DNA of 64,000 bases from Lacipirellula parvula (GTDB taxonomy: Bacteria > Planctomycetota > Planctomycetia > Pirellulales > Lacipirellulaceae). Position 1 is the first letter of the stretch, and every line of letters begins with the position of its first letter. The notes below the pieces were generated by a model. It was not told where the DNA came from. It saw only the letters and a list, made by a program, of their open reading frames with translations, and ran no database searches. The stretch spans positions 5,314,501-5,378,500 of the forward strand of contig NZ_AP021861.1 in the NCBI RefSeq assembly GCF_009177095.1, given 5' to 3'. Shown here one piece after another: positions 9,419-19,217 of this stretch. The position numbers and the translations under genes are program-made.

Positions 9419-11518
9419 ATGGCTAAAGCAAGCAATACCGCCAAGCCGGCGGCCGCGGAAGTTAACGAATTGATTGGCAACGGCGGTGAACTCCATCAGC
9501 AGACCAGCGACCCCGCCCACTGGCTCACGACCAATCAGGGGTTGCCAATCGCCGACGACCAAAACTCCCTCAAAGCGGGCGATCGCGGCCCGACGCTGCT
9601 CGAAGACTTCCATCTCCGCGAGAAGATCACCCATTTCGACCACGAGCGGATCCCCGAACGCGTCGTCCATGCACGCGGCTACGGCGCGCACGGTTACTTC
9701 CAAGCATATGAGGGGAATGACGAACTCACGAAGGCGGCGTTCCTCTGCGACTCAAAAGTAAAGACTCCGGTTTTCTGCCGCTTCTCAACCGTCGCCGGCA
9801 GCGAAGGGTCGGTTGATACGCCCCGCGACGTGCGTGGATTCGCAGTGAAGTTTTATACCTCGCAGGGCAACTACGACTTGGTGGGAAACAACATTCCCGT
9901 CTTCTTCATTCAAGACGCAATTAAATTCCCGGACCTGATCCACGCGGTGAAGCCCGAGCCAGATCGCGCGTTTCCCCAAGCAGCGTCGGCACACGATACG
10001 TTCTGGGACTTTGTTTCTCTGACCCCTGAAAGCACGCACATGCTGATGTGGGCGATGAGTGACCGAGCGATCCCGCGTTCGCTGCGAATGATGGAGGGGT
10101 TCGGAGTCCATACGTTCCGCCTCATCAACGCCAAGGGTAAGGCAACGCTCGTTAAGTTTCACTGGCGCCCGAAGCTGGGAACCTTCTCGCTCATCTGGGA
10201 CGAGGCAGTTGCCATCGCGGGAGCGGACGCCGATTTTCACCGTCGCGACCTGTGGGACGCAATCCAAGGCGGCGATTTCCCCGAATGGGAACTCTCTGTG
10301 CAGGCCTTCGACGAGAAGCAAGCGGCGAAGTTCGACTTTGACGTGCTCGACCCTACGAAATTGATTCCCGAGGAGATCGTTCCGCTGCGACCGCTGGGCA
10401 AGATGGTGCTCAACCGCATGCCAGACAACTTCTTCGCCGAAACCGAGCAAGTAGCGTTTTGCCCGGCCAACCTCGTTCCAGGCATCGATCTGAGCGAAGA
10501 CCCGCTACTCCAAGGTCGACTCTTCTCCTACCTCGACACACAGCTCTCCCGGCTTGGAAGCGCCAACTTCCAGGAGATCCCCATCAACGCCGCGAAATGC
10601 CCGTGGCAGAATATGCAGCGCGACGGCCACATGCGGATGCGCGTCGATCCGTCGCGTACAAGCTACGAACCGAATTCACTCGACATGGCCGCTCCGCGGG
10701 AGGCCGGCGCCGCTGGGTTCGAGTCATTCGCCGTTCCAACAGAAGGGACGAAGCTTCGTCAACGCCCCGAGAGCTTCGCGGATCACTATACTCAGGCTCA
10801 TCTCTTCTACAAATCGATGACCGAGACAGAGCAGCGGCACATTGTCGCGGCCTTTGCGTTTGAACTCGGTAAGTGCAAAGAAGTAAAAGTTCGCACACGC
10901 ATGTTGGGCCGCCTGGAACACGTTGACCCCGAGCTCGCAAAGTCGGTCGCTGACAAGCTCGGCATGCCGGGGCAGGCCGACAAAATCGACCCAGCCGTGC
11001 CGACGAACTTCAAGGTTAAACCGTCACCGGCCTTGAGCCAGTATCGAGACCCGCCGCAGACAATCGCGGGCAAGAAGATTGGCCTGCTCGTCACGGACGG
11101 CAGCGAAGCTCGGTTGATCGATGCGCTCATTCGCAAAACGAAGGCTGAGAAAGCAAAGGTCGAACTCGTCGCCCCTAAGATCGGCGGTATCACCGACAGT
11201 GAAGGCGTGCATCGAGATGCCGATCAATTCCTCGCCGGGGCGCCCTCTGCAGTCTTTGATGCAGTCTGCCTCGCCCCATCGGCGGATGGAGTGAAGGGGC
11301 TCGTCAAGTTTGCTGCCGCAGTCGATTGGCTTCGCATGGCGTTCGCCCATCTGAAGATTGTGGGGTATGTCGACGAAGCTGTACCTCTATTCGACGCGGC
11401 CCACATCGACCGGAACGCCGATGACGGGTTGGTTGAGCTCAAGAACGGTAAGGTCACCGACTTCATTGAGGCGGCGAAACGCCATCGCATCTGGGAGCGG
11501 GAACCCAAAGTTCGCTAG
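9419..11518 (+). CDS. katE: Large-subunit catalase (HPII/KatE type) with C-terminal DJ-1-like domain
   Basis: A 699-residue clade 2 haem catalase that converts hydrogen peroxide to water and oxygen in the cytoplasm. The catalytic His is in RVVHARGYGAHGYF, the distal Asn in DLVGNNIPVFFIQD and the proximal haem Tyr in RLFSYLDTQLSRLG. After the catalase core, residues from about 560 on (KIGLLVTDGSEARLIDAL) form the flavodoxin/DJ-1-like domain found only in large catalases. ATG 9419 has GGA 7 nt upstream; an in-frame ATG at 9407 is also possible. It is followed by an exported dehydrogenase gene. Confidence 0.95.
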   Translation: MAKASNTAKPAAAEVNELIGNGGELHQQTSDPAHWLTTNQGLPIADDQNSLKAGDRGPTLLEDFHLREKITHFDHERIPERVVHARGYGAHGYFQAYEGNDELTKAAFLCDSKVKTPVFCRFSTVAGSEGSVDTPRDVRGFAVKFYTSQGNYDLVGNNIPVFFIQDAIKFPDLIHAVKPEPDRAFPQAASAHDTFWDFVSLTPESTHMLMWAMSDRAIPRSLRMMEGFGVHTFRLINAKGKATLVKFHWRPKLGTFSLIWDEAVAIAGADADFHRRDLWDAIQGGDFPEWELSVQAFDEKQAAKFDFDVLDPTKLIPEEIVPLRPLGKMVLNRMPDNFFAETEQVAFCPANLVPGIDLSEDPLLQGRLFSYLDTQLSRLGSANFQEIPINAAKCPWQNMQRDGHMRMRVDPSRTSYEPNSLDMAAPREAGAAGFESFAVPTEGTKLRQRPESFADHYTQAHLFYKSMTETEQRHIVAAFAFELGKCKEVKVRTRMLGRLEHVDPELAKSVADKLGMPGQADKIDPAVPTNFKVKPSPALSQYRDPPQTIAGKKIGLLVTDGSEARLIDALIRKTKAEKAKVELVAPKIGGITDSEGVHRDADQFLAGAPSAVFDAVCLAPSADGVKGLVKFAAAVDWLRMAFAHLKIVGYVDEAVPLFDAAHIDRNADDGLVELKNGKVTDFIEAAKRHRIWEREPKVR

Positions 11519-11562
11519 CCCTTCGCATCCGAGTTCGATTTCATCCGCAGGCGGTGCCAACA

Positions 11563-12882
11563 ATGTCATTCAGATTCTCTGCCCCTCCGACAATGTTCTT
11601 TACAGCAATCCTGTCTGTTTCAATTGGGAATGCCGAAGCACCGCGAGAAGCTTTCCATAAGCTTGCCGCCCCGTACGCGACGAAATCAGTGATCCATCAT
11701 CCTAAGGTCATTGGCTGGGCGAAGGGCAAGTCACCAGTCGCTCCTGAAGGTTTCAAAGTTACAGCATTAGCCTCAAAAATCGAGAATCCGCGCTGGCTCT
11801 ACGTGCTTCCCAACGGCGATGTAATTGTGGCGCAATCACGCACGATGCCCAAGCCCGAACCGGCTGAAGACGAATCGAGCCAGGAGAAAGCGAAGAAGGA
11901 AAAGATGGCTGAGGGCATGAAGAAGTCGCACACGGTCACTGGCGACTCGCCGAACCAGATCACGCTCTTGCGCGATGCGAACGGCGATGGTGCGTCCGAC
12001 GAGCGTTACATTCTCCTGAAGGATCTTGAGCAGCCGCTTGGGATGGCTCTCGTCAACGAGACGCTGTTTGTGGCGAATACCAACGCCGTCATGGCTTACC
12101 CCTTCAAGGTGGGGCAGACAGAGATCACCACAGCCGGCACGAAGATCGTCGACCTGCCGGCCGGCGGCTACAACAACCACTGGACGAGGAATCTCGTTAC
12201 AGACGCGCAGGGCGACAAGCTCTACGTTTCAGTCGGATCGGCGAGCAACGTGGCCGAGCATGGAACAGCGGAAGAACTGCTACGTGCGAACATCCTGCAG
12301 ATGAATTTGGATGGCACCGATTTGCGAGTTTACACCGCTGGTCTTCGCAATCCTGTTGGAATGGCTTGGCAGCCGGCGAGCGGCCAACTGTGGACCGCTG
12401 TGAATGAGCGTGACGAACTTGGGGACGACTTAGTTCCTGACTACATCACTCACGTTGAAGAGGGAGGGTTCTACGGTTGGCCATATGCTTACTACGGTTC
12501 GAACGAAGACCCACGCTTAAAGGGCGAGCGCCCTGACCTCGTCAAGAAGACGATTGTTCCGGACGTTGACCTAGGCTCGCACACGGCGTCGCTTGGACTT
12601 GCCTTCTATGATCAGCAAGTGTTCCCCGAGCACTATGAGGGCGGCGCATTCATTGGCCAACGCGGCTCATGGAACCGGTCGAAATTCGTTGGTTACCGCG
12701 TCGCTTTTGTGCCGTTCGCGGGGGGGAAGGCGGTAGGCCCGCCCGAAAACTTCCTCACAGGTTTCATCGCGAACGATACGGAAGTCTATGGACGGCCGGT
12801 GGGCGTCGCCGTGGCGAAGGACGGAGCGCTACTCGTTGCTGATGAACCGGGGAACGTCATCTGGCGAGTTAGTGTGAAGTGA
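11563..12882 (+). CDS. Exported PQQ-type sugar (sorbosone/glucose) dehydrogenase-like protein
   Basis: A 439-residue exported protein of the soluble glucose/sorbosone dehydrogenase family, a six-bladed beta-propeller. ATG 11563 has AGGCGG 8 nt upstream; GTG 11554 is the alternative. The first 25 residues are a signal peptide. Family markers include ENPRWLYVLPNGDVIVA, VGSASN, the TAGLRNPVGMAWQP block, NERDELGDDLVPDY and YGRPVGVAVAKDGALLVADE. A Lys/Glu-rich insertion sits at about residues 88-118. It is expected to oxidise a sugar or alcohol in the periplasm, though in planctomycetes many members have no tested substrate. It is 44 bp downstream of the catalase gene. Confidence 0.88.
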   Translation: MSFRFSAPPTMFFTAILSVSIGNAEAPREAFHKLAAPYATKSVIHHPKVIGWAKGKSPVAPEGFKVTALASKIENPRWLYVLPNGDVIVAQSRTMPKPEPAEDESSQEKAKKEKMAEGMKKSHTVTGDSPNQITLLRDANGDGASDERYILLKDLEQPLGMALVNETLFVANTNAVMAYPFKVGQTEITTAGTKIVDLPAGGYNNHWTRNLVTDAQGDKLYVSVGSASNVAEHGTAEELLRANILQMNLDGTDLRVYTAGLRNPVGMAWQPASGQLWTAVNERDELGDDLVPDYITHVEEGGFYGWPYAYYGSNEDPRLKGERPDLVKKTIVPDVDLGSHTASLGLAFYDQQVFPEHYEGGAFIGQRGSWNRSKFVGYRVAFVPFAGGKAVGPPENFLTGFIANDTEVYGRPVGVAVAKDGALLVADEPGNVIWRVSVK

Positions 12883-12912
12883 CCCCGCATGCGGCTTGAA
12901 CAGGAATCGACG

Positions 12913-13839
12913 ATGCGTCGCGCCTTCACATTGGTGGAACTTCTAGTCGTCATCGCCGGGCTGGGAGTGCTTGTCTCGCTGTTGCTCCCGGGAATTCAGG
13001 CAGCTCGAGCCGCAGCCCGTCAAACGCAGTGTCTGAGCAACTTGCGTCAGCTAGGTGTGGCGCTTCATCAGCACCATGCCGCGCACAATCGTTTCCGGGC
13101 CGGTCGTGGCGCGCCAACGCCGCGAATCTTCTCTCCGCACGCCTATCTATTGCCATATCTAGAACAGGCGGCAGTAGCCGCGGCGATCGATTTCGACGAC
13201 GCTCCAGCCCCCTTTAACACGCCTACGGCAACCTACGCCGCTGCGTCGAACGCTGCAGCGGCGAGCAGACTGATACCGATACTTTTGTGCCCCGACGACT
13301 CGCTTGATGATAGCGTGCTATCCGAATTTGGACCCACAAATTATGCGGGCTGCACCGGGTCCGGAATCGATGTGAGAAGTTTAACGACGGCCGATGGAAT
13401 CTTCGTCCTCGTTAGACGAATCGCGAATAAAGACGTCACGGATGGACTATCTCATACGGCTGCATTCAGCGAGCGGCTCTTGGGAGCCGGAGGCGAAGAG
13501 CAAGGCGCCGTCGATAGGCAGCGCGACGTTTTAGAACTCGCGGCTGCAACACCGCCGACGAGCGAGGCTTGTTCAGCGGAGACCAACACCGCTTGGAATC
13601 GGAATCGCGGCGGCAAGTGGATTGTCGGCAATTACGGCAATACTCTCTACAACCACGCGCTGTCCCCTAACGAACCGACTACAGATTGCATGAACATGAC
13701 TCAGCAATCAGGCCGAATGAGCGCGAGGAGCTTTCATCCTGCGGGTGTAGGCGTCTTGATGGCCGATGGTTCGACGAAAGTGATTGACGAAATCGCACAC
13801 ATCGCGTGGACATCGCTCGCCACTCGATCGGATGATTGA
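12913..13839 (+). CDS. DUF1559 family pilin-like protein (H-X9-DG C-terminus)
   Basis: A 308-residue protein with an N-terminal type IV pilin/pseudopilin signal (RRAFTLVELLVVIAGLGVL) followed by the family segment QAARAAARQTQCLSNLRQLG. Near the C-terminus FHPAGVGVLMADGSTKVI carries the H-X9-DG motif. DUF1559 proteins are strongly expanded in planctomycetes; their role (surface pilin-like or secreted) is not settled. ATG 12913 has AGGA 8 nt before it. The glycine of the usual VVIAIIG is kept but with a leucine variation. It lies 30 bp after the dehydrogenase gene. Confidence 0.93.
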   Translation: MRRAFTLVELLVVIAGLGVLVSLLLPGIQAARAAARQTQCLSNLRQLGVALHQHHAAHNRFRAGRGAPTPRIFSPHAYLLPYLEQAAVAAAIDFDDAPAPFNTPTATYAAASNAAAASRLIPILLCPDDSLDDSVLSEFGPTNYAGCTGSGIDVRSLTTADGIFVLVRRIANKDVTDGLSHTAAFSERLLGAGGEEQGAVDRQRDVLELAAATPPTSEACSAETNTAWNRNRGGKWIVGNYGNTLYNHALSPNEPTTDCMNMTQQSGRMSARSFHPAGVGVLMADGSTKVIDEIAHIAWTSLATRSDD

Positions 13840-13947
13840 CGCTGGTTCACTGCGATTCGATCGTTGCAAATTCATTCAGGCTTGATCACAGCCTTCGCAT
13901 TGCGGTCCGCTGCTTTCCGGAATAATTGATCTTTGCGTGAATCAGCT

Positions 13948-13975
13948 TTGACGGTAACGTGTACGCAAGTATACT
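13948..13975 (+). promoter_or_regulatory. Candidate sigma70 promoter of the imuA operon with palindromic -10
   Basis: TTGACG at 13948-13953 and TATACT at 13970-13975 are separated by 16 bp. The -10 hexamer lies inside the 8-bp palindrome AGTATACT (13968-13975), which could be an operator. The likely transcription start (about 13982) is next to the GTG at 13983, which suggests a leaderless message. A planctomycete LexA consensus is not known to me, so SOS control is inferred only from the operon content. Confidence 0.6.
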
Positions 13976-13982
13976 ATCCCCC

Positions 13983-14687
13983 GTGCTAGCAAGATCAAGC
14001 CAACGCGAAACCGTCGAGGCCCTGCGGCAGCAGTTGCGTGAGAAATCCATCAGCGAGCAACCGATGTTTTCTAGCGGCTTAGTCGGTGTCCTCCCGGCGA
14101 AATTTCGGCGAGGAGCCATTGTGGAGTATTTGGCTGACGCAGGTTCGGGAGCGACAGCCGTAGCCTTGTTGGCGGCTCGCGAAGCTTGCCGTGAAGGGGG
14201 CGCCCTGGTCGTCGTCGATCGCTTGCGGACGTTCTATCCACCAGCGGCAGCTCGCTTCGGCTTGAACGGCAACGCGATTATCGTTCGTCCTCGTTCGGTC
14301 CAGGACGAATGGTGGGCACTGAATCAAACGCTTCGTTGTTCCGGGGTTGCTGCCGTGGTGAGTTGGCCGAAACAGTTGCCGGAGAAGGCGTTCCGTGGTT
14401 TGCAGCTAGCCGCGGAGCATGGCGGGGCGGTCGGTTTGTTTTTGCGCTCGATTAACGTACGCGGCAGGCCCAGTTGGTCGGACATGCAGTTGTTAGTCGA
14501 GGCGTTGCCCGGCGGGAAAAGGAGGAGGCTGCGAATCGAAACGTTGCGATCGCGTTTAGGCGATGAAGGCGTTGAGCAAATCGTGGAGTTTGATGATGAA
14601 GCGTCAACGCTTGAAGCAGCGAGCCCTCAGCTTATGGCTGCCCGATTGGCCGCTGCAGCGCGTGCGTCTGGAACGACCGGCGCTTAA
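13983..14687 (+). CDS. imuA: ImuA-like protein of translesion synthesis operon
   Basis: A 234-residue protein equivalent to ImuA, which supports ImuB and DnaE2 in SOS mutagenesis. The N-terminal ARSSQRETVEALRQQLREK and the RecA-like fold (FRRGAIVEYLADAGSGATAVALL, then GGALVVVD and later AVVSWPKQLPEKAFRGLQLAAE) match the family. GTG 13983 is preferred over GTG 13959 because the latter lies within the promoter spacer. Its 3' end overlaps imuB by about 90 bp. Classical Walker A residues are not evident, as is usual in this family. Confidence 0.82.
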   Translation: MLARSSQRETVEALRQQLREKSISEQPMFSSGLVGVLPAKFRRGAIVEYLADAGSGATAVALLAAREACREGGALVVVDRLRTFYPPAAARFGLNGNAIIVRPRSVQDEWWALNQTLRCSGVAAVVSWPKQLPEKAFRGLQLAAEHGGAVGLFLRSINVRGRPSWSDMQLLVEALPGGKRRRLRIETLRSRLGDEGVEQIVEFDDEASTLEAASPQLMAARLAAAARASGTTGA

Positions 14688-16059
14688 GCGCTGCGAACTT
14701 TCCCTTTATTGCCAGCAGCACGGAGCGCTGCGTCTCATCGCCTCCGACCGTTACGCCGCCGGGACGCCGCTGGCCGAGGTTGTCAGGGGCAAGGTGGAAC
14801 AACACGATCCCGACGCCGATCGGGAGACGCTGCTTCGTCTCGCAGCGTGGTGCGAGCAATTTAGTCCCATCGTCGGCATCGAGCCGCCAGACTGCCTCCA
14901 TCTTGATGTAACAGGCCTAGACCTTCTGTATGGAAGCGAAGAGATTCTTGTCAAGAAAATCGCGGAATCGTTCCAGCGACGCGGGCTCGGCGTGCGCGGG
15001 GCAATCGCCGACACCGTTGGCATTGCCTGGGGAGTTTCGCATTACGCTTCGCAGCCATGGTCCATCGTTCGGAGTGAAGCGCTGTTTCGTTCTTTGCCAA
15101 TCGAAGCGTTGCGAGTTGTTGACGACGTTGCAGTGTTTTCCGAGCTCGGCGTGACGAAGATCAACCAATTACTGGCGATTCCACGCACTGCGCTGGCCAG
15201 TCGTTTTGGTTCGGAACTCATCAAGCGAATCCGGCAAGCAATTGGAGAAATTCCCGAACCGATAGTTTCGCATCGTCCGCCGCCAAAGATCCAAGTTGAA
15301 ACGCGTTGCGAATACCCGGTCGGCGATCGCTGCGAGTTGCAGAGCATCTTGAGCGGATTGATCCAGCGCGTCGCCGCCGAACTCGCACGTCGCCAGCAAG
15401 GAGCACTTCAGGTGCGCTGCGAATTTCAGTCCGAGCGGGGGCCGCTCTCTTTTACGGCAAGTCTCTTTCGACCGACTAGCGATTCTGCGCATTTGCTGGA
15501 ATTAGTCGTCATGCAACTCGATCGCATTGCTATTGTCGGGCCGATTGATTGCGTAACGATGGCGGTAACGTCTCACGCCCCATTGACGACTTGGCAACAA
15601 GAGCTGTTTGAGGATTCGCGGCGCGAAGAAAGTCGCCGCGTGGGCTTGCTAGTTGATCGCCTAAGCAATCGATTAGGGCGGGAAGCGGTCGTTCGCTCCA
15701 TTCCGCAGCAGGAAGCTCAACCCGAATTGGCGGTTCGATACGAGCCTCTCGCCGGCGCTGTACGCAGTAAGTCGAAGCGAGTGTTCTCGAAGATCGTGCG
15801 TCCCCTGCATCTCGAAATCCAACCGCGGCCGATTAAGGCGCTGGCGGTTGCTCCGGATGGTCCGCCGCTACAGTTTCACTGGCATGGCGATCATGTGGTA
15901 CGGCGTGCGTGCGGCCCCGAACGAATTCAAACGGGCTGGTGGCGAGGCCGTTATGTCCAACGAGACTATTACCGGGTGGAGACTTCCGTAGGGAAGCGCT
16001 TCTGGCTCTTTCGCGAGTTGCGTTCAGGAAAGTGGTTCTTGCATGGAGCATACGACTAA
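14596..16059 (+). CDS. imuB: Y-family DNA polymerase-like protein ImuB
   Basis: A 487-residue Y-family polymerase-like protein. The N-terminus ALSLWLPDWPLQR is the ImuB hallmark (RRYLALWLPRLPTDR-type), where the catalytic acidic residues of true Y-family polymerases are replaced. The palm block CLHLDVTGLDLLYGSEE and fingers-type segment VRGAIADTVGIAWGVSHY follow, then the little-finger region and a C-terminal segment ending in LFRELRSGKWFLHGAYD. GGAG is 7 nt before ATG 14596. ImuB is thought to be a non-catalytic adaptor that connects DnaE2 to the sliding clamp. Its stop overlaps the start of dnaE2 as TAATG. Confidence 0.9.
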   Translation: MKRQRLKQRALSLWLPDWPLQRVRLERPALKRCELSLYCQQHGALRLIASDRYAAGTPLAEVVRGKVEQHDPDADRETLLRLAAWCEQFSPIVGIEPPDCLHLDVTGLDLLYGSEEILVKKIAESFQRRGLGVRGAIADTVGIAWGVSHYASQPWSIVRSEALFRSLPIEALRVVDDVAVFSELGVTKINQLLAIPRTALASRFGSELIKRIRQAIGEIPEPIVSHRPPPKIQVETRCEYPVGDRCELQSILSGLIQRVAAELARRQQGALQVRCEFQSERGPLSFTASLFRPTSDSAHLLELVVMQLDRIAIVGPIDCVTMAVTSHAPLTTWQQELFEDSRREESRRVGLLVDRLSNRLGREAVVRSIPQQEAQPELAVRYEPLAGAVRSKSKRVFSKIVRPLHLEIQPRPIKALAVAPDGPPLQFHWHGDHVVRRACGPERIQTGWWRGRYVQRDYYRVETSVGKRFWLFRELRSGKWFLHGAYD

Positions 16060-19000
16060 TGCCAGACTCGCAGCCTGATAAGCGCCAACCGATTGAGCCA
16101 AGATGGCACGCCTGTTCCGAAATTCCCTATGCTGAACTTCACTGCAAAACGAATTTCTCGTTTCTGGAAGGAGCGTCTCATGCCGACGAGCTGGTAAGTC
16201 GCGCTTCAGAACTGGGGTATCGGTCCCTGGCGATTACCGATCGCAACAGCTTAGCGGGAGTCGTCCGCGCGCATGGTGTCGCGAAGCAAATCGGATTCAA
16301 GTTGTTGATTGGCGCCGAACTCACGCCAAGCGACTCACCCGCAGTCGTGACGCTCGCCACCGATCGCGCAGCTTATGGGCGTCTCTGCCGTCTCCTGACA
16401 TTGGGGCGACGGCGTGCTCCCAAGGGCGAATGCCGCCTAACATTCGACAATGTCGCCGAGCATGCAGAAGGGATAATTGTTTGCATCGTCGGCGATACGT
16501 CCCTCGAACATATTCGAAGCTATCAAGAAGTATTTGGCAACCGCTGCTACTTGCTAGCTGAGCTCCACCGCGGGGCTGACGATCAGAGAGTCTTGGCAGA
16601 GCGCGTTCGCCTAGCAAAACAAGCAAAAGTTCCGCTTGCTGCGGCAAACGACGTTCACTTCCATGCCTCTGGACGCCGTGCTCTTGCCGACGTGCTGACG
16701 GCTACGAAGCATGGCTGCACCGTGGCCACCGCCGGTGATTTGCTCTTTCCCAACGCAGTTCGTCATCTCAAGACGCCGGAAGAGCTGCGAGAATTGTTCG
16801 CCACGGCCCCTCGAGCCTTACAGCGGACTATCGAGATCGCCGACCGCTGCACATTTTCACTCGATGAGCTTCGTTACGACTACCCCAAGGAACTTGCTCC
16901 TCATGGAATGACGCCGTGCGAGCATTTGTTTCGTCTCACCTGGGAAGGCGCGCGGGGGCGGTATCCTAATGGCGTTCCCGACAAGGTTCATCAGCAAATT
17001 GAACATGAGTTGCAGTTGATTCAAGAGTTGCGTTACGAAGCCTATTTCCTCACCGCCTGGGACTTGGTTCGTTTCGCTCGGTCAAAAGATATTCTTTGCC
17101 AAGGTCGCGGTTCGGCGGCCAATTCCGCCGTCTGCTACTGCCTCGGCGTCACGTCAGTCGATCCAGAACAGATGGAAGTCTTGTTCGAACGGTTTATTTC
17201 ACGCGAGCGCGACGAAGCACCGGACATCGACGTAGATTTTGAGCATGAGCGTCGTGAGGAGGTGATTCAGTACGTCTACCAGAAGTACGGACGCGATCGC
17301 GCGGCCATGACTGCCGAGGTCATTACTTACCGCCCCAGATCCGCAATCCGCGACGTGGCGAAAGCACTCGGCTTCTCGCTCGACGCCATCGACGCCATTT
17401 CTAAATCACTAGATCCTTACGTAGCGCTAGACTCAAAGCGTTGCGAAGCGGCCGGCGTCGACCTTAAATCGCTCGCGGGAAAGCAACTGCTAGCGCTGAC
17501 CAACGAACTAGTGGGCTTTCCGCGGCATCTGGGACAGCATGTGGGCGGGATGGTCATCACAGATTCGCCGTTGTGCGAACTCGTGCCAATTGAAAACGCG
17601 GCAATGGAAGACCGCACTGTCATCGAATGGGACAAAAATGACCTCGATGAACTCGGCTTCCTGAAAGTCGACTGCTTATCGCTGGGGATGCTCACGGCGA
17701 TTCGTAAATGTTTTGAGTTTGTTCAAAAGCATCATGGGCGAGAGCTCACGCTGACCAGCATCCCCCAGGAAGACCGAGATGTTTACGAGATGATGCATCG
17801 CGCCGACACCATGGGCGTTTTTCAGATCGAAAGCCGGGCGCAGATGAGCATGCTGCCGCGACTGAAACCCGTCTGTTTCTACGATCTCGTAATCGAAGTC
17901 GCCATCGTGCGGCCGGGACCGATTCAAGGCAACATGGTGCATCCCTATTTGCAGCGGCGGGCGACGGGCGAAGTGCCGACGTATCCGAATGACGCTATTC
18001 GCGGCGTTTTGCAACGAACGCTCGGCATTCCGCTATTTCAAGAACAAGCGATGCAGCTAGCCGTCGTCGCGGCACAGTTCACGCCCGGCGAAGCCGATCA
18101 ACTACGGCGCGCCATGGCGGCCTGGCGAAGGCCCGGCGTCATCAATGAATTTCGCATACGCTTGCTGCGTGGCATGCAGGCTAACGGATTGTCCGCGGAG
18201 TTCGCCGAATCGGTCTACCGTCAGATCCAGGGATTCGGCGAGTACGGATTCCCAGAGAGCCATGCGGCGTCGTTCGCACGGCTGGTATATATCTCGGCCT
18301 ATTTAAAGTTCCATTACCCTGCCGCATTCTGCGCGGCATTGATTAACTCGCAGCCGATGGGATTCTATGCGCCGGCGCAGCTCGTCCGCAATGCTCAAGC
18401 GCACGGCGTGACGGTTCTGCCGGTAGACGTGAATCGCAGCGTCTGGAACTGCACGCTGGAAGATGTATCGCTCCGCTTGGGATTGCGTATGATCGTGGGA
18501 ATGCCGAAAGAAGATGCGGCCCTGATCGAAGTTCATCAACCATTTGGCTCGATGGACGAGGTACGTCGCGGCGGGATTTCGCAACGTGCGATCGAGCGCT
18601 TGGCTCGCGCCGACGCCTTTGGGTCGCTACAAATGAATCGCCGGACGTCGTTGTGGCAATCGTTGCGTCCCGCGTCTACCGCGCCTCTGTTTCAGGCTGT
18701 CGAAGACTCGGAAGAAGAGGTTCTTTTACCTGCCATGGAAGGTACCGACGAAGTCTTTGCCGACTACGACGCCACAGGATTGTCGTTGAAAGCCCATCCC
18801 GTTTCATTCTTACGCAGCCGACTCGACGAGTTCCGCGTTGTGCCGGCGGCTCGTTTACCCAAACTCCTCGATGGTTGCCAAGTCAAAGTCGGCGGGCTAG
18901 TGCTCGTTCGCCAGCGCCCCGGCACCGCTAAGGGTATAACGTTCGTCACGCTAGAAGACGAGACCGGCGTCGCGAACTTGATCATTCGTAAGGATGTGTG

Positions 19001-19157
19001 GGAGCGGTTTCAACACGTCGCGAGAGCAGCCCCGGCATACATTGCCAGCGGCCGATTACAGAATCAGCAAGGCGTTGTTCACGTCCTGGTCAGCCGGCTG
19101 GAAAATCTGCACGAACGCATCACCCATTTGCGGTCAAAGTCTCGCGACTTTCATTGA
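16059..19157 (+). CDS. dnaE2: Error-prone DNA polymerase III alpha subunit DnaE2
   Basis: A 1032-residue C-family polymerase that performs mutagenic translesion synthesis with ImuA and ImuB. An N-terminal PHP domain begins AELHCKTNFSFLEGASHADE. The polymerase palm contains GRGSAANSAVCYCLGVT and the catalytic acidic motif EAPDIDVDFEHERREEV. A helix-hairpin-helix (QIQGFGEYGFPESHAASFA) and a C-terminal OB-fold (VKVGGLVLVRQRPGTAKG) follow. ATG 16059 shares its A with the imuB stop. The PHP metal site has C-K where replicative enzymes have x-H, as is common in DnaE2. All three cassette genes are intact. Confidence 0.95.
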   Translation: MPDSQPDKRQPIEPRWHACSEIPYAELHCKTNFSFLEGASHADELVSRASELGYRSLAITDRNSLAGVVRAHGVAKQIGFKLLIGAELTPSDSPAVVTLATDRAAYGRLCRLLTLGRRRAPKGECRLTFDNVAEHAEGIIVCIVGDTSLEHIRSYQEVFGNRCYLLAELHRGADDQRVLAERVRLAKQAKVPLAAANDVHFHASGRRALADVLTATKHGCTVATAGDLLFPNAVRHLKTPEELRELFATAPRALQRTIEIADRCTFSLDELRYDYPKELAPHGMTPCEHLFRLTWEGARGRYPNGVPDKVHQQIEHELQLIQELRYEAYFLTAWDLVRFARSKDILCQGRGSAANSAVCYCLGVTSVDPEQMEVLFERFISRERDEAPDIDVDFEHERREEVIQYVYQKYGRDRAAMTAEVITYRPRSAIRDVAKALGFSLDAIDAISKSLDPYVALDSKRCEAAGVDLKSLAGKQLLALTNELVGFPRHLGQHVGGMVITDSPLCELVPIENAAMEDRTVIEWDKNDLDELGFLKVDCLSLGMLTAIRKCFEFVQKHHGRELTLTSIPQEDRDVYEMMHRADTMGVFQIESRAQMSMLPRLKPVCFYDLVIEVAIVRPGPIQGNMVHPYLQRRATGEVPTYPNDAIRGVLQRTLGIPLFQEQAMQLAVVAAQFTPGEADQLRRAMAAWRRPGVINEFRIRLLRGMQANGLSAEFAESVYRQIQGFGEYGFPESHAASFARLVYISAYLKFHYPAAFCAALINSQPMGFYAPAQLVRNAQAHGVTVLPVDVNRSVWNCTLEDVSLRLGLRMIVGMPKEDAALIEVHQPFGSMDEVRRGGISQRAIERLARADAFGSLQMNRRTSLWQSLRPASTAPLFQAVEDSEEEVLLPAMEGTDEVFADYDATGLSLKAHPVSFLRSRLDEFRVVPAARLPKLLDGCQVKVGGLVLVRQRPGTAKGITFVTLEDETGVANLIIRKDVWERFQHVARAAPAYIASGRLQNQQGVVHVLVSRLENLHERITHLRSKSRDFH

Positions 19158-19217
19158 TGTCAACAGGCGAGAGCAACAAATCGCAAATGCTCCTGCGGTT
19201 CCCCCCTTCCCTCCCAT

